A stretch of DNA of 64,000 nt from Burkholderiaceae bacterium (GTDB lineage Bacteria; Pseudomonadota; Gammaproteobacteria; Burkholderiales; Burkholderiaceae_B): contig JAMNXR010000011.1 in NCBI GenBank assembly GCA_023653055.1, positions 1 to 64,000 on the forward strand, in the 5' to 3' direction. Of this stretch, positions 17,473 to 26,040 are shown one piece after another. Under the pieces are notes generated by a model. That model was not told the DNA's origin and did not search any database. It saw only the letters and a list, made by a program, of their open reading frames with translations. Position numbers and translations under genes: made by a program. Within the stretch, counting starts at the first letter, position 1. Each line of letters begins with the position of its first letter.

Positions 17473-17823
17473 ATGAATTTCACTACGGCTGTTTCAACCT
17501 GTCTCTCCAAATACGCTACGTTTAGCGGACGTGCGACGCGCAGTGAGTTCTGGTGGTTTTATTTGTTTACTGTCTTGCTGGGCTGGGGTGCAACGGTCGT
17601 TGGGGCGACCATGGTGAATGGTGGTGCATTTTTGGGTAATCTGATCTCTCTGATTTTTTTGATCCCAACATTCGCAGCGGGTAGCCGCCGGCTGCATGAC
17701 ACGGGGCGTAGCGGATGGTGGCAGTTGTTGGTCATCACGCTGATTGGTATTGTGTTATTGATTATTTGGTTCGCGATGGATAGTGAAAAATCCTCAAATA
17801 AATATGGTGCGTATTCGGCCTAA
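17473..17823 (+). CDS. DUF805 small membrane protein
   Basis: A 116-residue inner-membrane protein. It begins with a soluble FSGRATRSEFWWFYLF segment, the usual DUF805 signature (RxxRxEFW), and then has three hydrophobic segments, with GSRRLHDTGRSGWWQLL between the second and third (about residues 74-90), also diagnostic. The function of the family is unknown. The ATG at 17473 follows a CCGGAG site. It is monocistronic and converges with the MetX-like hydrolase, only 7 bp separating the two stops. Confidence 0.92.
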   Translation: MNFTTAVSTCLSKYATFSGRATRSEFWWFYLFTVLLGWGATVVGATMVNGGAFLGNLISLIFLIPTFAAGSRRLHDTGRSGWWQLLVITLIGIVLLIIWFAMDSEKSSNKYGAYSA

Positions 17824-17830
17824 GTCACCG

Positions 17831-18871
17831 TTAAGAGAGACTCAGAAAGTCCCTGACTGTCCGGTTAATGAATTGTGTTTGACTCGAACCAGGCACGGCC
17901 CGCCAAGCCAGATGGCCTTTATTTGAGTCAACAGGCGCATAGGTGACTTTCGTCAGACCTTGGGCGAGCTGTTGAGCACCTTCTAAACTTAATAAGCGCT
18001 CTGTCTTGCAAGGCAGTACGAGTGTATTGGCGTTAACACGTGCAAGGGCGTTGGCTAGTCGACCATCAAAGCATGCGCTCACGTCATGTTTCGAGGAGGC
18101 CTGATAGCGTTTCAGCAAACTCCATGCGTCCCAGCTTGCGAACCAATCTCCTGCCGCTGAGGCCTCGCGTTCAAGCGTGCTGTCATCCGACTCAGCAATA
18201 TATGCATCCGTAACAGTCCAGGCAAAATAGTGTTTGCCTGCCAGTCTGAGTCCTTCAGTTGGGGGCGCAGTATATTGGCCGTTGTTCCAATGAGGATCGA
18301 GCTTAATAATATCGATCATGCGTTGTGTCGCGAGTTGAAAACTATTGCTTGCACGCCAATCCGGTACTAGCAGAATGGCGGATCGAACCATGTTCGGGTA
18401 GTGAATGAGCCACTCAAGTGCTTGAAACGCACCCATTGATGCTCCGGCAAGAACGGCGATGGGCTGATCCTGGAGGCCAAGCCCACTTTTTACTAATTGC
18501 ACCTGAGCATGCACCATGTCCCGAATGGTGTAGTCAGGAAAGGCAGCACCTAAACCATCTGCGGGCTTGGAAGAGGTCCCGCCACCAATCGCATCGGTGC
18601 TAATGACGCAATAGTGATCTGTGTCGTAGGCACGTCCGGGTCCGATGTGTTCCAGGACGCTATGCCTCACATTGCCGGTACCAGGCAGCACTAGCAACAG
18701 GTTATCCCGCTGCGCATTGAGTTCTCCAAAACGGAGATAGCCAATATTGAGTTCGGGTAGTGTTTGGCCAGATTCAAAAGTAAAGTGCTTGAGTGTAAAA
18801 AGGCCTTCGTGCGCGGGGGGTCTGGTCGAGTCAGCAGTCATTGTTGAGCATTGATTTTTTTGGATAGACAT
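17831..18871 (-). CDS. MetX-like alpha/beta hydrolase
   Basis: A 346-residue alpha/beta hydrolase of the homoserine O-acetyltransferase (MetX) fold. Supporting segments are DAIGGGTSSKPADGLG, the nucleophile elbow AGASMGAFQALEW and the late NKGHLAWRA with the catalytic His. True MetX enzymes have a GGSxGG elbow; GASMGA and the general divergence make homoserine acetylation unlikely, so it may be an esterase or acyltransferase for another substrate. The ATG at 18871 has AGGAGG 12 bp upstream. It is divergent from the gamma-glutamyltransferase-like gene at 18946. Confidence 0.78.
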   Translation of the reverse strand: MSIQKNQCSTMTADSTRPPAHEGLFTLKHFTFESGQTLPELNIGYLRFGELNAQRDNLLLVLPGTGNVRHSVLEHIGPGRAYDTDHYCVISTDAIGGGTSSKPADGLGAAFPDYTIRDMVHAQVQLVKSGLGLQDQPIAVLAGASMGAFQALEWLIHYPNMVRSAILLVPDWRASNSFQLATQRMIDIIKLDPHWNNGQYTAPPTEGLRLAGKHYFAWTVTDAYIAESDDSTLEREASAAGDWFASWDAWSLLKRYQASSKHDVSACFDGRLANALARVNANTLVLPCKTERLLSLEGAQQLAQGLTKVTYAPVDSNKGHLAWRAVPGSSQTQFINRTVRDFLSLS

Positions 18872-18945
18872 ACTGTATGCCTACCTCCTCTATTTGTAAA
18901 TCGTGTTAATTTTTGAAGAGCCAATAGAACAAAATAGGAGCTGAG

Positions 18946-20553
18946 ATGAAAGGGGTCGTCGTGTGTCCGCAGCCGCGTGCTGCCGAGGTAGGTGCTGAAA
19001 TACTTGAAAAAGGTGGCAATGCGTTTGATGCTGCACTTGCTACAGCATTTTCTCAAATGGTCAACGACCCCTTTATGTGTGGCTTAGGCGGCATGGGGAC
19101 TTTGCATTACTACGCTGCCGACACAGGTATGAGTGGCATGATCGATTTCTACAATCGAGCAGGATCGAAGGTACGCCCCGAGATGTGGGAAAAGGATTGC
19201 AAAGGTCGCACGCCTATTTCAGGTTATAGCTTGTTTGACGACTTCCGTAGTGAAATCGGCTACACCGCCATCATGACGCCCGGAACGCCTGCGGGCCTGG
19301 GTTTGTTTCATGAAAAGCATGGTTCAATGCCTTGGGCTGATTTGATTGCGCCTGCGATTGAGCAGGCATATGAGGGCATGATCGTGACTCCAAACGGTGC
19401 GAGTGTATGGAGCGGTTATGCCCAGCCAGGTATTCCTGACGGGCTCACACGCATTCGTAAGACAGCAGAGTGCGCGCGTGTGTATTTGCACCCCGAGGGA
19501 CGACTTTATAAAGTGGGTGACGTGCTAAGACTCCCCGACTACGCGCGGACGCTTGAGCGTCTGGCGAAAGGTGGCTGGCGAGAGTTTCATCAAGGTGTGC
19601 TCGGTGATGAAATCGCTCGAGACTTGGAATTAAATGGTTCCTTTGTGACGCGGCAAGATTTGGCGGACTATCAGCCTGAAGAGAGTGCGCCTCTCGTCGG
19701 TCATTATCGTGGCTATGAGGTGAGGTCGAATCCACCACCCGGCAGTGGTGCGACCTTGATTGAGATGTTGCAGATTCTGGAGCATTTTGATTTGAGTGCG
19801 CTTGAGCACGGATCGAAGCAACATATAGATTTAGTTGCGCGCGCCATGGCTGCGGCGCACGTCGATCGCAACGCCTATCTTGGCGATCCACACTTTGCGG
19901 ATGTTCCCACTGATATGCTGATTTCTAAAAAGCGGGCAGCCTACTGGGCGGATCGGATCAAGAGTGGTCATTATGCAGGAGGCCAAGAAGAAGCCCCCCC
20001 AGGCTGTACCACGCATGTCTGTGTGATGGATGCTGCGGGCAATGCGGTATCAATGACGCATACGCTTGGAACAGCTGCAGGTGTTGTGACGCCTGGACTG
20101 GGTTTCAATTACAACAACTCAATGAAGTTATTTGATCCCGTGCCGGGTAAAAAGAATTCGATGGCGCCTGGTAAGGCACGCACGACAGGAATGGTGCCCA
20201 CGATGTTGCTCAAGGATGGCAAGCCTGTGCTGTTAGCGGGCGCCCCAGGAGGGAGTGTGATTATCAGCGCGACGTTGCAATCGATTTTAAATATCGTAGA
20301 TTTTGGAATGTCGCCCGTTGAGGCCGTCACCGTCCCTCGCATACATTGTGAGGGCTTGGGTATCCACACTGAAGCGACAGTCCCACGCTCAGTGATCCGC
20401 GAATTGCGTGCAATGGGACATGTTGTCCATCAGAGTGCACATAGTTTTGAGCCCAGTATGTCGCGTGCACATGTGATTTCAACGATTGGTGGTCGTATGC
20501 GAGGTGGTGCAGACCCTAGGGGCGGCGCAGGTGTGGTTTACGCGCGATCTTGA
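18946..20553 (+). CDS. Gamma-glutamyltransferase-family protein (cytosolic type)
   Basis: A 535-residue Ntn-hydrolase of the gamma-glutamyltransferase family. The conserved GGNAFDAALATAF (about residues 23-35) and GLGGMG occur near the N-terminus. The self-cleavage and nucleophile Thr is in GCTTHVCVMDAAGNAVSMTHTLG, and the later GAPGGSVIISATLQSI is also conserved. No signal peptide is present, unlike periplasmic GGT, so it probably resembles cytosolic relatives such as the oxamate amidohydrolase HpxW or acylases rather than a glutathione hydrolase. The ATG at 18946 has AGGAG upstream. The substrate is uncertain. Confidence 0.88.
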   Translation: MKGVVVCPQPRAAEVGAEILEKGGNAFDAALATAFSQMVNDPFMCGLGGMGTLHYYAADTGMSGMIDFYNRAGSKVRPEMWEKDCKGRTPISGYSLFDDFRSEIGYTAIMTPGTPAGLGLFHEKHGSMPWADLIAPAIEQAYEGMIVTPNGASVWSGYAQPGIPDGLTRIRKTAECARVYLHPEGRLYKVGDVLRLPDYARTLERLAKGGWREFHQGVLGDEIARDLELNGSFVTRQDLADYQPEESAPLVGHYRGYEVRSNPPPGSGATLIEMLQILEHFDLSALEHGSKQHIDLVARAMAAAHVDRNAYLGDPHFADVPTDMLISKKRAAYWADRIKSGHYAGGQEEAPPGCTTHVCVMDAAGNAVSMTHTLGTAAGVVTPGLGFNYNNSMKLFDPVPGKKNSMAPGKARTTGMVPTMLLKDGKPVLLAGAPGGSVIISATLQSILNIVDFGMSPVEAVTVPRIHCEGLGIHTEATVPRSVIRELRAMGHVVHQSAHSFEPSMSRAHVISTIGGRMRGGADPRGGAGVVYARS

Positions 20554-20656
20554 TTATCTTTTTCTTGTAAAGAATCTTGATTTTTAAATTAAAATTATTA
20601 AATAAATATCTGATGTAAAGCAATCTCACAATTCATATCCCATCAGGATTCCAAAG

Positions 20657-21301
20657 ATGTTGTCAGACGACCAAAAAAAAATTATTGAAGCCGAAGAGCG
20701 TCATCGGCATGATTTTAGAAAAACACTAGAAGAAGCAAGCGCAACTGTTTCCAAAACGGTGGATCGTGCAGTTTCTGAAGTGAAGGAAGAAAAAGCAAAG
20801 CTTAGTTCTCAGTTGATGGTATTTCTCAACAGCTCGGTAGGCACCTTGCTCCTCTCTTCTGTAGTCATTACTGGCGGTGCTGGATTAATTCAGAAAATTC
20901 AGCACAATCATGAGACTCAGCAAAAAAAACGTGAGCAATTAATAGTCTATAAATTTGAGATCGAAAATCGACTAGATAATATGGAATTTGCTTTGCGTCG
21001 TGCACAAACCGTGGGTGAGGCCAAAGTTGCGCTAAATAAACTATTTAAAAGTAAGTATCCGTTGACCCCTGAATTACAAAATAGGACCTTGGCTTCTCTT
21101 TATTTAAATATCTATGAGCTAGTGCCAGGAACGCAGCAGCAAAGGGCTCAAGCAGCAATTGGATTTATTCGGGAGTTGGAGCATGCTGAATCTCTAATCA
21201 ATGCTCAAACAGATGATGCAAAGTTGATTAGTGCCGAGGACAAATTGCAGTTTACTAAGCTCATTCAGTCTATTCAAGTCTTGAAGCTCAGTGCCCCATA
21301 A
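20657..21301 (+). CDS. Unknown protein with one membrane segment
   Basis: Not recognised. A 214-residue protein with a charged N-terminal segment (about residues 1-55) that looks like a coiled coil (heptad-like KKIIEAEERHRHDFRKTLEE). One hydrophobic segment follows, FLNSSVGTLLLSSVVITGGAGL (about 56-77), then a mostly helical C-terminal domain of about 135 residues. The hydrophobic segment without a leader implies an inner-membrane anchor. It is more AT-rich than its neighbours and isolated, with an AT-rich 100-bp leader, so it may be recently acquired. Its stop overlaps the 3' end of the convergent GAF gene. Confidence 0.7.
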   Translation: MLSDDQKKIIEAEERHRHDFRKTLEEASATVSKTVDRAVSEVKEEKAKLSSQLMVFLNSSVGTLLLSSVVITGGAGLIQKIQHNHETQQKKREQLIVYKFEIENRLDNMEFALRRAQTVGEAKVALNKLFKSKYPLTPELQNRTLASLYLNIYELVPGTQQQRAQAAIGFIRELEHAESLINAQTDDAKLISAEDKLQFTKLIQSIQVLKLSAP

Positions 21302-21731
21302 TTTTGTTCAGCAGCATACCCAGCTGCCGTGCAATATTGAGATGCTCTGGTTGAACGTAAGGGTGTTTCATCAGAATATTGAGTGTACCCAAACACACTG
21401 CATCACATGTGATGGGAATATTGATGACGGATTGCAGACCTAAGCGTGTAATCGTTTCATGGTCATCAAACGATTGTCGTATCGCTTCAGTACCTTCGCC
21501 AATAAATGCTTGTTGGTCGATGAGAACATGCTGCCCCCACGCTGTCCCTTTTTTTTGTTTTCGTCCACCTGGCGGATAAGCCTCAGGGTTTGAACTGTAA
21601 AGTCGCTCAAGCTCCATGTGCTCAGGATAAAAGATATTGATCGTGAGCAGTTCGCGATCCAGCAAAGCCATGGCGATCTGGTCGATGCCATGGCAAAGCT
21701 GTTGCACTTTCTTGTGGTGTGCGTCGTTCAA
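21288..21731 (-). CDS. GAF-domain protein
   Basis: A 147-residue stand-alone GAF domain. The recognisable parts are the middle FIGEGTEAIRQSFDDHETITRLGLQSVINIPI, the CLGTLNILM strand and the terminal helix PEHLNIARQLGMLLNKI. GAF domains bind small ligands or mediate dimerisation; no output domain is fused here. It is the last gene of a leftward run: gamma-glutamyltransferase-like (22786), Bug receptor (21746), then this gene, with 14 bp to the Bug stop. It could therefore sense or modulate the uptake pathway, but this is inference. Confidence 0.82.
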   Translation of the reverse strand: MNDAHHKKVQQLCHGIDQIAMALLDRELLTINIFYPEHMELERLYSSNPEAYPPGGRKQKKGTAWGQHVLIDQQAFIGEGTEAIRQSFDDHETITRLGLQSVINIPITCDAVCLGTLNILMKHPYVQPEHLNIARQLGMLLNKIMGH

Positions 21732-21745
21732 GCTCGCCTCGCGCT

Positions 21746-22714
21746 TTACTCAGCTGTAATGTTTAGCTCTTTTATTAGCTTGGTATAGCGATCGGTATCC
21801 GCTTGAAGTGTTTTAGCAAAACCTGCAGGTGTTGACTGAACGACTTCGACACCAATGCCGCGCATTTTTTCAATGACAGCAGGTTGTGCGAGTGTTTTGT
21901 TGATCTCTGCATTCAGTTTGGCGGTGATGTCTGCAGGTAAATTTTTGGGACCAAATACACCATACCAAACGACCATTTCGTACCCGGGTAGTGTTTCTGC
22001 AACCGTTGGCGTATTGGGTAATAACTCTGCGCGCTTGTCTTCAGTGACAGCAACGAGGTTGAGCTTGCCTGACTTGACATGAGGCAAGGTCTGCGTGCCT
22101 GCACTGAAGAGTACCTGCGTCTGTCCAGATACTGTATCTAGCACGGCAGGAGCACCCCCTTTGTAAGGGACGTGATTCATCGTGATGCCAGCGGCTTTCT
22201 CAAACATGGCGGCACTGATGTGGTTAGTTGAGCCCACGCCAGCCGAGGCGTAATTGAGTTTGCCAGGATTGGCTTTTGCGTAGGCGATCAGATCGGGCAC
22301 GGTCTTGGCAGGCACAGCAGCATTCGTCACCATGGTGTTGGTGACCAGAGCGATCAGTGCGATAGGCGTGAAATCATCAACGGGATGAAACGGCATTTTT
22401 GAAAATAGCGCACCGTTCATGGCATGGGTACTCATCGAGCCCACAAGCAGGGTGTAGCCATCAGGTTTTGCTTTGGCAACCGTGTTGGAACCGATGTTGC
22501 CGGAGGCGCCGGGTTTGTTTTCAACGATAAATGTCTGCCCCAGTGTTTTCGTTAAACTTTCAGACAACATACGCGCCAAAATGTCAGTTGAGCCGCCAGG
22601 TGCCCAGGGCACCACAACAGATACAGTCTTGTCTGGATACGCTGCATGCGCGGATGTGAGAACTGAGCAAGAAACTGCGCTTGCAACGAGTAGGCGGGTG
22701 AGATATTTGTTCAT
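21746..22714 (-). CDS. Bug/TctC-family periplasmic solute receptor (5 of 14)
   Basis: A 322-residue receptor with a signal peptide (MNKYLTRLLVASAVSCSVL, ending AHA near residue 24). Landmarks are VVPWAPGGSTDILA, VENKPGASGNIG, PDGYTLLVGS and HVPYKGGAPAVLD. The ATG at 22714 has GGAGT 6 bp upstream; a longer frame to 22900 would overlap the upstream gene and lacks a leader. It lies 71 bp after the stop of the gamma-glutamyltransferase-like gene in the same direction and precedes the GAF gene, so its ligand may be the gamma-glutamyl or amide compound handled by that enzyme. Confidence 0.92.
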   Translation of the reverse strand: MNKYLTRLLVASAVSCSVLTSAHAAYPDKTVSVVVPWAPGGSTDILARMLSESLTKTLGQTFIVENKPGASGNIGSNTVAKAKPDGYTLLVGSMSTHAMNGALFSKMPFHPVDDFTPIALIALVTNTMVTNAAVPAKTVPDLIAYAKANPGKLNYASAGVGSTNHISAAMFEKAAGITMNHVPYKGGAPAVLDTVSGQTQVLFSAGTQTLPHVKSGKLNLVAVTEDKRAELLPNTPTVAETLPGYEMVVWYGVFGPKNLPADITAKLNAEINKTLAQPAVIEKMRGIGVEVVQSTPAGFAKTLQADTDRYTKLIKELNITAE

Positions 22715-22785
22715 GCGTGACTCCGTCTTTAATTTGAATAAAATAATAAGTATGGGTATGTGTATTTCATCAGGTTTGTATGTGG

Positions 22786-24624
22786 TCAACGACCGACTGC
22801 ATAGCCTTGCATCCCCCGAGGATTGGCGCCTGCTCGCAAGACAAGCTGTCCGTTTAGGCCGGTCTCGCGTGTGCAGGCTGAAATGCGTCCCTCTGACCAT
22901 GCTGCACCCATCTTCACATCGTGGCCAGCTTGCTTCAGCTGTTCAATCGTCGTTTCGGGCATACGTGATTCGAGGGTAATACGGTTGAGTGTAGTGGTGC
23001 GCGGCCAGAATGACGAGGGGTAATGATCCAAATGCCATGAGGGTGCCTCAATGGCCTCCTGTAGATTCATGCCATAGAGTGCGTGACGTAAAAAGAAAAT
23101 CAGTAACCACTGGTCTTGTTGATCTCCGCCTGGTGTGCCAAATGCCATGTAGGGTTTGCCATCGCGCAAGGCCATCGAGGGTGACAGTGTTGTCGTGGGA
23201 CGTTTGCCAGGCTGGAGTTGGCTTGCCAGACCTTCATCAATCCAGGTCATTTGTAGTCGGGTATTGATAGAAAATCCGAGCGCTGGAATGACGGGGCTTG
23301 AGGAAAGCCAGCCACCGGAGGGCGTGGCTGAAACCATATTGCCCTCTTGATCAATCACACTTAAATGACAGGTATCCCCGACGAAAATTTCTTTGTCCGC
23401 CCACTCGCGCACGGGCGGCAAGGCTGCAAAGGTGGGCTCGCCAATACCGTAGCGTGTATCCGAGATGGCCAGGATGCGCTCGCCGAGATCGAGGTCGGGC
23501 ATGACAGGTTGGCGACCGTCAGGCTGACCTGGTCGTAAGGCGTTGGATGCAAGTGCCGCGATTTGTGCAAAGCGTTGCTTGCCATAATCCGTACTCAGCA
23601 TTGTGGCAAGAGGCACATCTACAAAATCAGGATCGCCGAGCCAGACCATACGATCTGCAAGTGCGAGTTTGGCAGCCTCCGCAACGTGGTGCACAAACTC
23701 AAAAGAATCTGGTGCGTGCTTTTGTAGATCAGCGTTTTTCAGAATCGTGAGTTGTTGCAATAAGGTCGCGCCTTGAGACCACGCGCCGCATTTCGCAACG
23801 GTATAACGCCCAAACTCAACAGTGATCGGCTCATCATAGGTTGCTTGCCAGTTGGCGAGATCTTCATAACGCAGGAGACCTTTGTTGCGTTCTCCGGTGG
23901 TATCTCTGATTTCCGCATGCGTGTAGTAATCGTCGATCGCCCGTGCCACGAAACCGCGATACCAAATTTCTTGCGCAGCCTCGATTTGTTTGACGCGATC
24001 TGTTCCGCCTTGTGTTTCGGCCTGTTCAATTATTTTCCGATAGGTCTTGGCAATCCCAATGGACTGAAAGAGTGAGCCAGGTGCAGGGACCTTGTCCTTG
24101 GGGAGCCAGACATCTCGCGAACTATGCCATTCGGCGCGGAATAAGTCCTGGACCGCAGTGATGGCTTGAACGACCCGAGGGACCAGAGGAAAGCCTTTTT
24201 CCGCATACCCGATAGCGGGTGCAAGCACTTCAGCAAGAGACATGCTGCCGTAGTCGCGTAGCATCGTCATCCAGGCACCCCAAGCGCCAGGAACAGTGGC
24301 GGGCAGGAGGCCAATACCTGGAATAAGTCCGAGACCTTTTTCCCGAAAGTATTGTGGCGTTGCCAACGCAGGAGCACAGCCTTGGCCACAAATCACACGC
24401 ATGCGTTGCTCTTTTTCACTCCACAACATCAATGGCGCCTCTCCCCCGGGACCGTTGAGGTGGGGTTCGACGACTTGTAATACAAACCCGCCAGCCACTG
24501 CGGCATCAAAGGCATTGCCACCACGTTCCAAGATAGACATGGCAGTCTGTGAAGCGAGCCAGTGTGTCGACGAAACCACGCCAAAAGTGCCAATAATTTC
24601 TGGTCGAGTGGTAAATAAATCCAT
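22786..24624 (-). CDS. Gamma-glutamyltransferase-family protein (second copy)
   Basis: A 612-residue Ntn-hydrolase, longer than the copy at 18946 and only distantly related to it. It has GGNAFDAAVAGGFVLQVVEP and GPGGEAP near the N-terminus, the nucleophile Thr in VGDTCHLSVIDQEGNMVSATPSGG, and the small-subunit GTPGGDQQDQWLLIF segment. No signal peptide is present, so it is predicted to be cytoplasmic. It is the first gene of a leftward run with a Bug receptor and a GAF protein, and diverges from the TRAP receptor gene at 24847. Amide or gamma-glutamyl hydrolysis is likely; the physiological substrate is not known. Confidence 0.88.
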   Translation of the reverse strand: MDLFTTRPEIIGTFGVVSSTHWLASQTAMSILERGGNAFDAAVAGGFVLQVVEPHLNGPGGEAPLMLWSEKEQRMRVICGQGCAPALATPQYFREKGLGLIPGIGLLPATVPGAWGAWMTMLRDYGSMSLAEVLAPAIGYAEKGFPLVPRVVQAITAVQDLFRAEWHSSRDVWLPKDKVPAPGSLFQSIGIAKTYRKIIEQAETQGGTDRVKQIEAAQEIWYRGFVARAIDDYYTHAEIRDTTGERNKGLLRYEDLANWQATYDEPITVEFGRYTVAKCGAWSQGATLLQQLTILKNADLQKHAPDSFEFVHHVAEAAKLALADRMVWLGDPDFVDVPLATMLSTDYGKQRFAQIAALASNALRPGQPDGRQPVMPDLDLGERILAISDTRYGIGEPTFAALPPVREWADKEIFVGDTCHLSVIDQEGNMVSATPSGGWLSSSPVIPALGFSINTRLQMTWIDEGLASQLQPGKRPTTTLSPSMALRDGKPYMAFGTPGGDQQDQWLLIFFLRHALYGMNLQEAIEAPSWHLDHYPSSFWPRTTTLNRITLESRMPETTIEQLKQAGHDVKMGAAWSEGRISACTRETGLNGQLVLRAGANPRGMQGYAVGR

Positions 24625-24746
24625 GCGTGAGCCTCGGGTGATCTCAATATCAGTGAAAAAAACGTTATGAGTTGACGATATTAATATGTATTTATGAGTA
24701 GATTGCTTCGGTTAAGAGTGCGAGCTGCACATTGAATTTGCCGGCT

Positions 24747-24794
24747 AAAACTTAGGGTTTTCCTAAGTTTTGATTGAATCAAGCACAATATAAT
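24747..24794 (+). promoter_or_regulatory. Candidate operator and -10 element upstream of dctP
   Basis: AAAACTTAGG (24747-24756) and CCTAAGTTTT (24762-24771) form a perfect 10-bp inverted repeat with a 5-nt centre. Just downstream, TATAAT at 24789-24794 matches the consensus -10 element. No good -35 box is found at standard spacing; the inverted repeat covers that position, as expected for a regulated promoter. It lies 53 bp before the TRAP receptor start and could also affect the divergent gamma-glutamyltransferase-like gene. Confidence 0.5.
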
Positions 24795-24846
24795 AGTGAT
24801 TGATTCAATATTCCCTTTACATTTTTGGAACGACGGAGATACCGCC

Positions 24847-25944
24847 ATGATGAACCGCAGATCATTTATCACCAAAGCTGGCATTGCCGGTGCAGCCGGT
24901 CTTTCGACCGTAGCCGCACCCGCAGTGGCACAACGTAAAATCACATGGCGCATGGTGACAACATGGCCCAAGAACTTTCCAGGTCTGGGTGTGGGAGCTC
25001 AACGCTTGGCTGATCGGATTACGGCCGCTTCGGGTGGTCAGCTGACCATTCAGGTTTATTCTGCGGGTGAGTTGGTGCCCGCGCTTCAGTCTATCGATGC
25101 TGTGATTGATGGCGGTGCCGAGATGTCGCATGGTGCGGCGTACTACTGGCAAAACAAGAGCGTAGCGCTGTCATTCTTTACGGGTGTACCGTTCGGTATG
25201 ACGAGCCGTGAATTGGCAGCATGGATTCGTTTTCTAGGCGGCCAGCAAATTTGGGACGAGGTTTATGACCAGTTTGGTTTGCAGGGCTTTTTGTCGGGCG
25301 ATACGGGCACCCAAGCCGGTGGTTGGTTCCCCAAAGAGATCAAGAGTCTGGACGACATCAAGGGCCTGCGTTTCCGCACCCCCGGCTTGGGTGGACAGGT
25401 TTGGGGCAAACTCGGTGCGTCAGTGACAAACATGGCGGCAGGCGAAATTTTCCAGGCATTACAATCCGGATCGTTGGATGCCGCTGAGTTTGTGGGGCCC
25501 TATAACGACCTCGCGCTTGGCTTTTATAAAGCACGCAAGATTTACTACACCTCAAGCTTCATTGAGCCTGGTTTGGCAACTGAGCTGGTCGTGAACAAGA
25601 AAAAGTATCAAGCGTTGCCAAAGAACTTGCAGGATCTCGTTCGCGACGTATGTCAGGCTGAATACGATCAGGTGGCATCAGATTTTGCTGCCAATGATCC
25701 GCGTTCACTGCAGGTACTTATCAAGGAGCATGGCGTCCAAGCGATTCCTCAGTTCCCTGATAGCGTTGTCGAAGCCGCAGCAAAGGTTTCTGCAGAGCTC
25801 TTAACATCTGTTCGCGACAAGGGTGATGCGCTGACCAAGAAGACAGCTGATAGTTTCATGAGCGCGTTGAAGCTCGTCCGTATTAAGACAGAAGGGACAG
25901 ACGCACAATTTATCAATGCGCGCGCCAAGTACTTTAAGCTGTAA
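24847..25944 (+). CDS. TRAP transporter receptor, DctP/TakP type
   Basis: A periplasmic receptor of about 365 residues. It carries a twin-arginine signal (MMNRRSFITKAGIAGAAGLS, RRSF motif, cleavage after AVAQ), so it is exported folded by Tat. The motifs TWPKNFPG, YSAGELVPALQSIDAV, AYYWQNKSVALSFF, VPFGMTSRE and AEFVGPYNDLALGFYKARK are characteristic of the 2-oxo-acid-binding TakP subgroup, so a keto acid is a reasonable ligand guess. The start is at the tandem ATG 24847-24852, after GGAGAT. Its likely permeases (dctM, dctQ) lie just downstream but on the opposite strand, ending tail to tail. Confidence 0.9.
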   Translation: MMNRRSFITKAGIAGAAGLSTVAAPAVAQRKITWRMVTTWPKNFPGLGVGAQRLADRITAASGGQLTIQVYSAGELVPALQSIDAVIDGGAEMSHGAAYYWQNKSVALSFFTGVPFGMTSRELAAWIRFLGGQQIWDEVYDQFGLQGFLSGDTGTQAGGWFPKEIKSLDDIKGLRFRTPGLGGQVWGKLGASVTNMAAGEIFQALQSGSLDAAEFVGPYNDLALGFYKARKIYYTSSFIEPGLATELVVNKKKYQALPKNLQDLVRDVCQAEYDQVASDFAANDPRSLQVLIKEHGVQAIPQFPDSVVEAAAKVSAELLTSVRDKGDALTKKTADSFMSALKLVRIKTEGTDAQFINARAKYFKL

Positions 25945-25985
25945 ATAATTGAATTGAGGTGGGTGAGTCATGCACCCCCTTAAAG

Positions 25986-26022
25986 TAAAAAGCCCAGCGA
26001 ATATGTATCGCTGGGCTTTTTT
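25986..26022. terminator. Bidirectional terminator between dctP and dctM
   Basis: AGCCCAGCGA (25991-26000) pairs perfectly with TCGCTGGGCT (26008-26017) around a 7-nt loop. An A-run precedes and a T-run follows, so it ends transcription from both convergent TRAP units. Confidence 0.92.
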
Positions 26023-26040
26023 GTTGGTAGCGCTAAGGTT

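Noticed and set aside
17831-18871. Calling the MetX-like gene homoserine O-acetyltransferase
   Set aside because: The nucleophile elbow GASMGA and surrounding residues differ from the GGSxGG of true MetX, and no methionine biosynthesis genes are adjacent.
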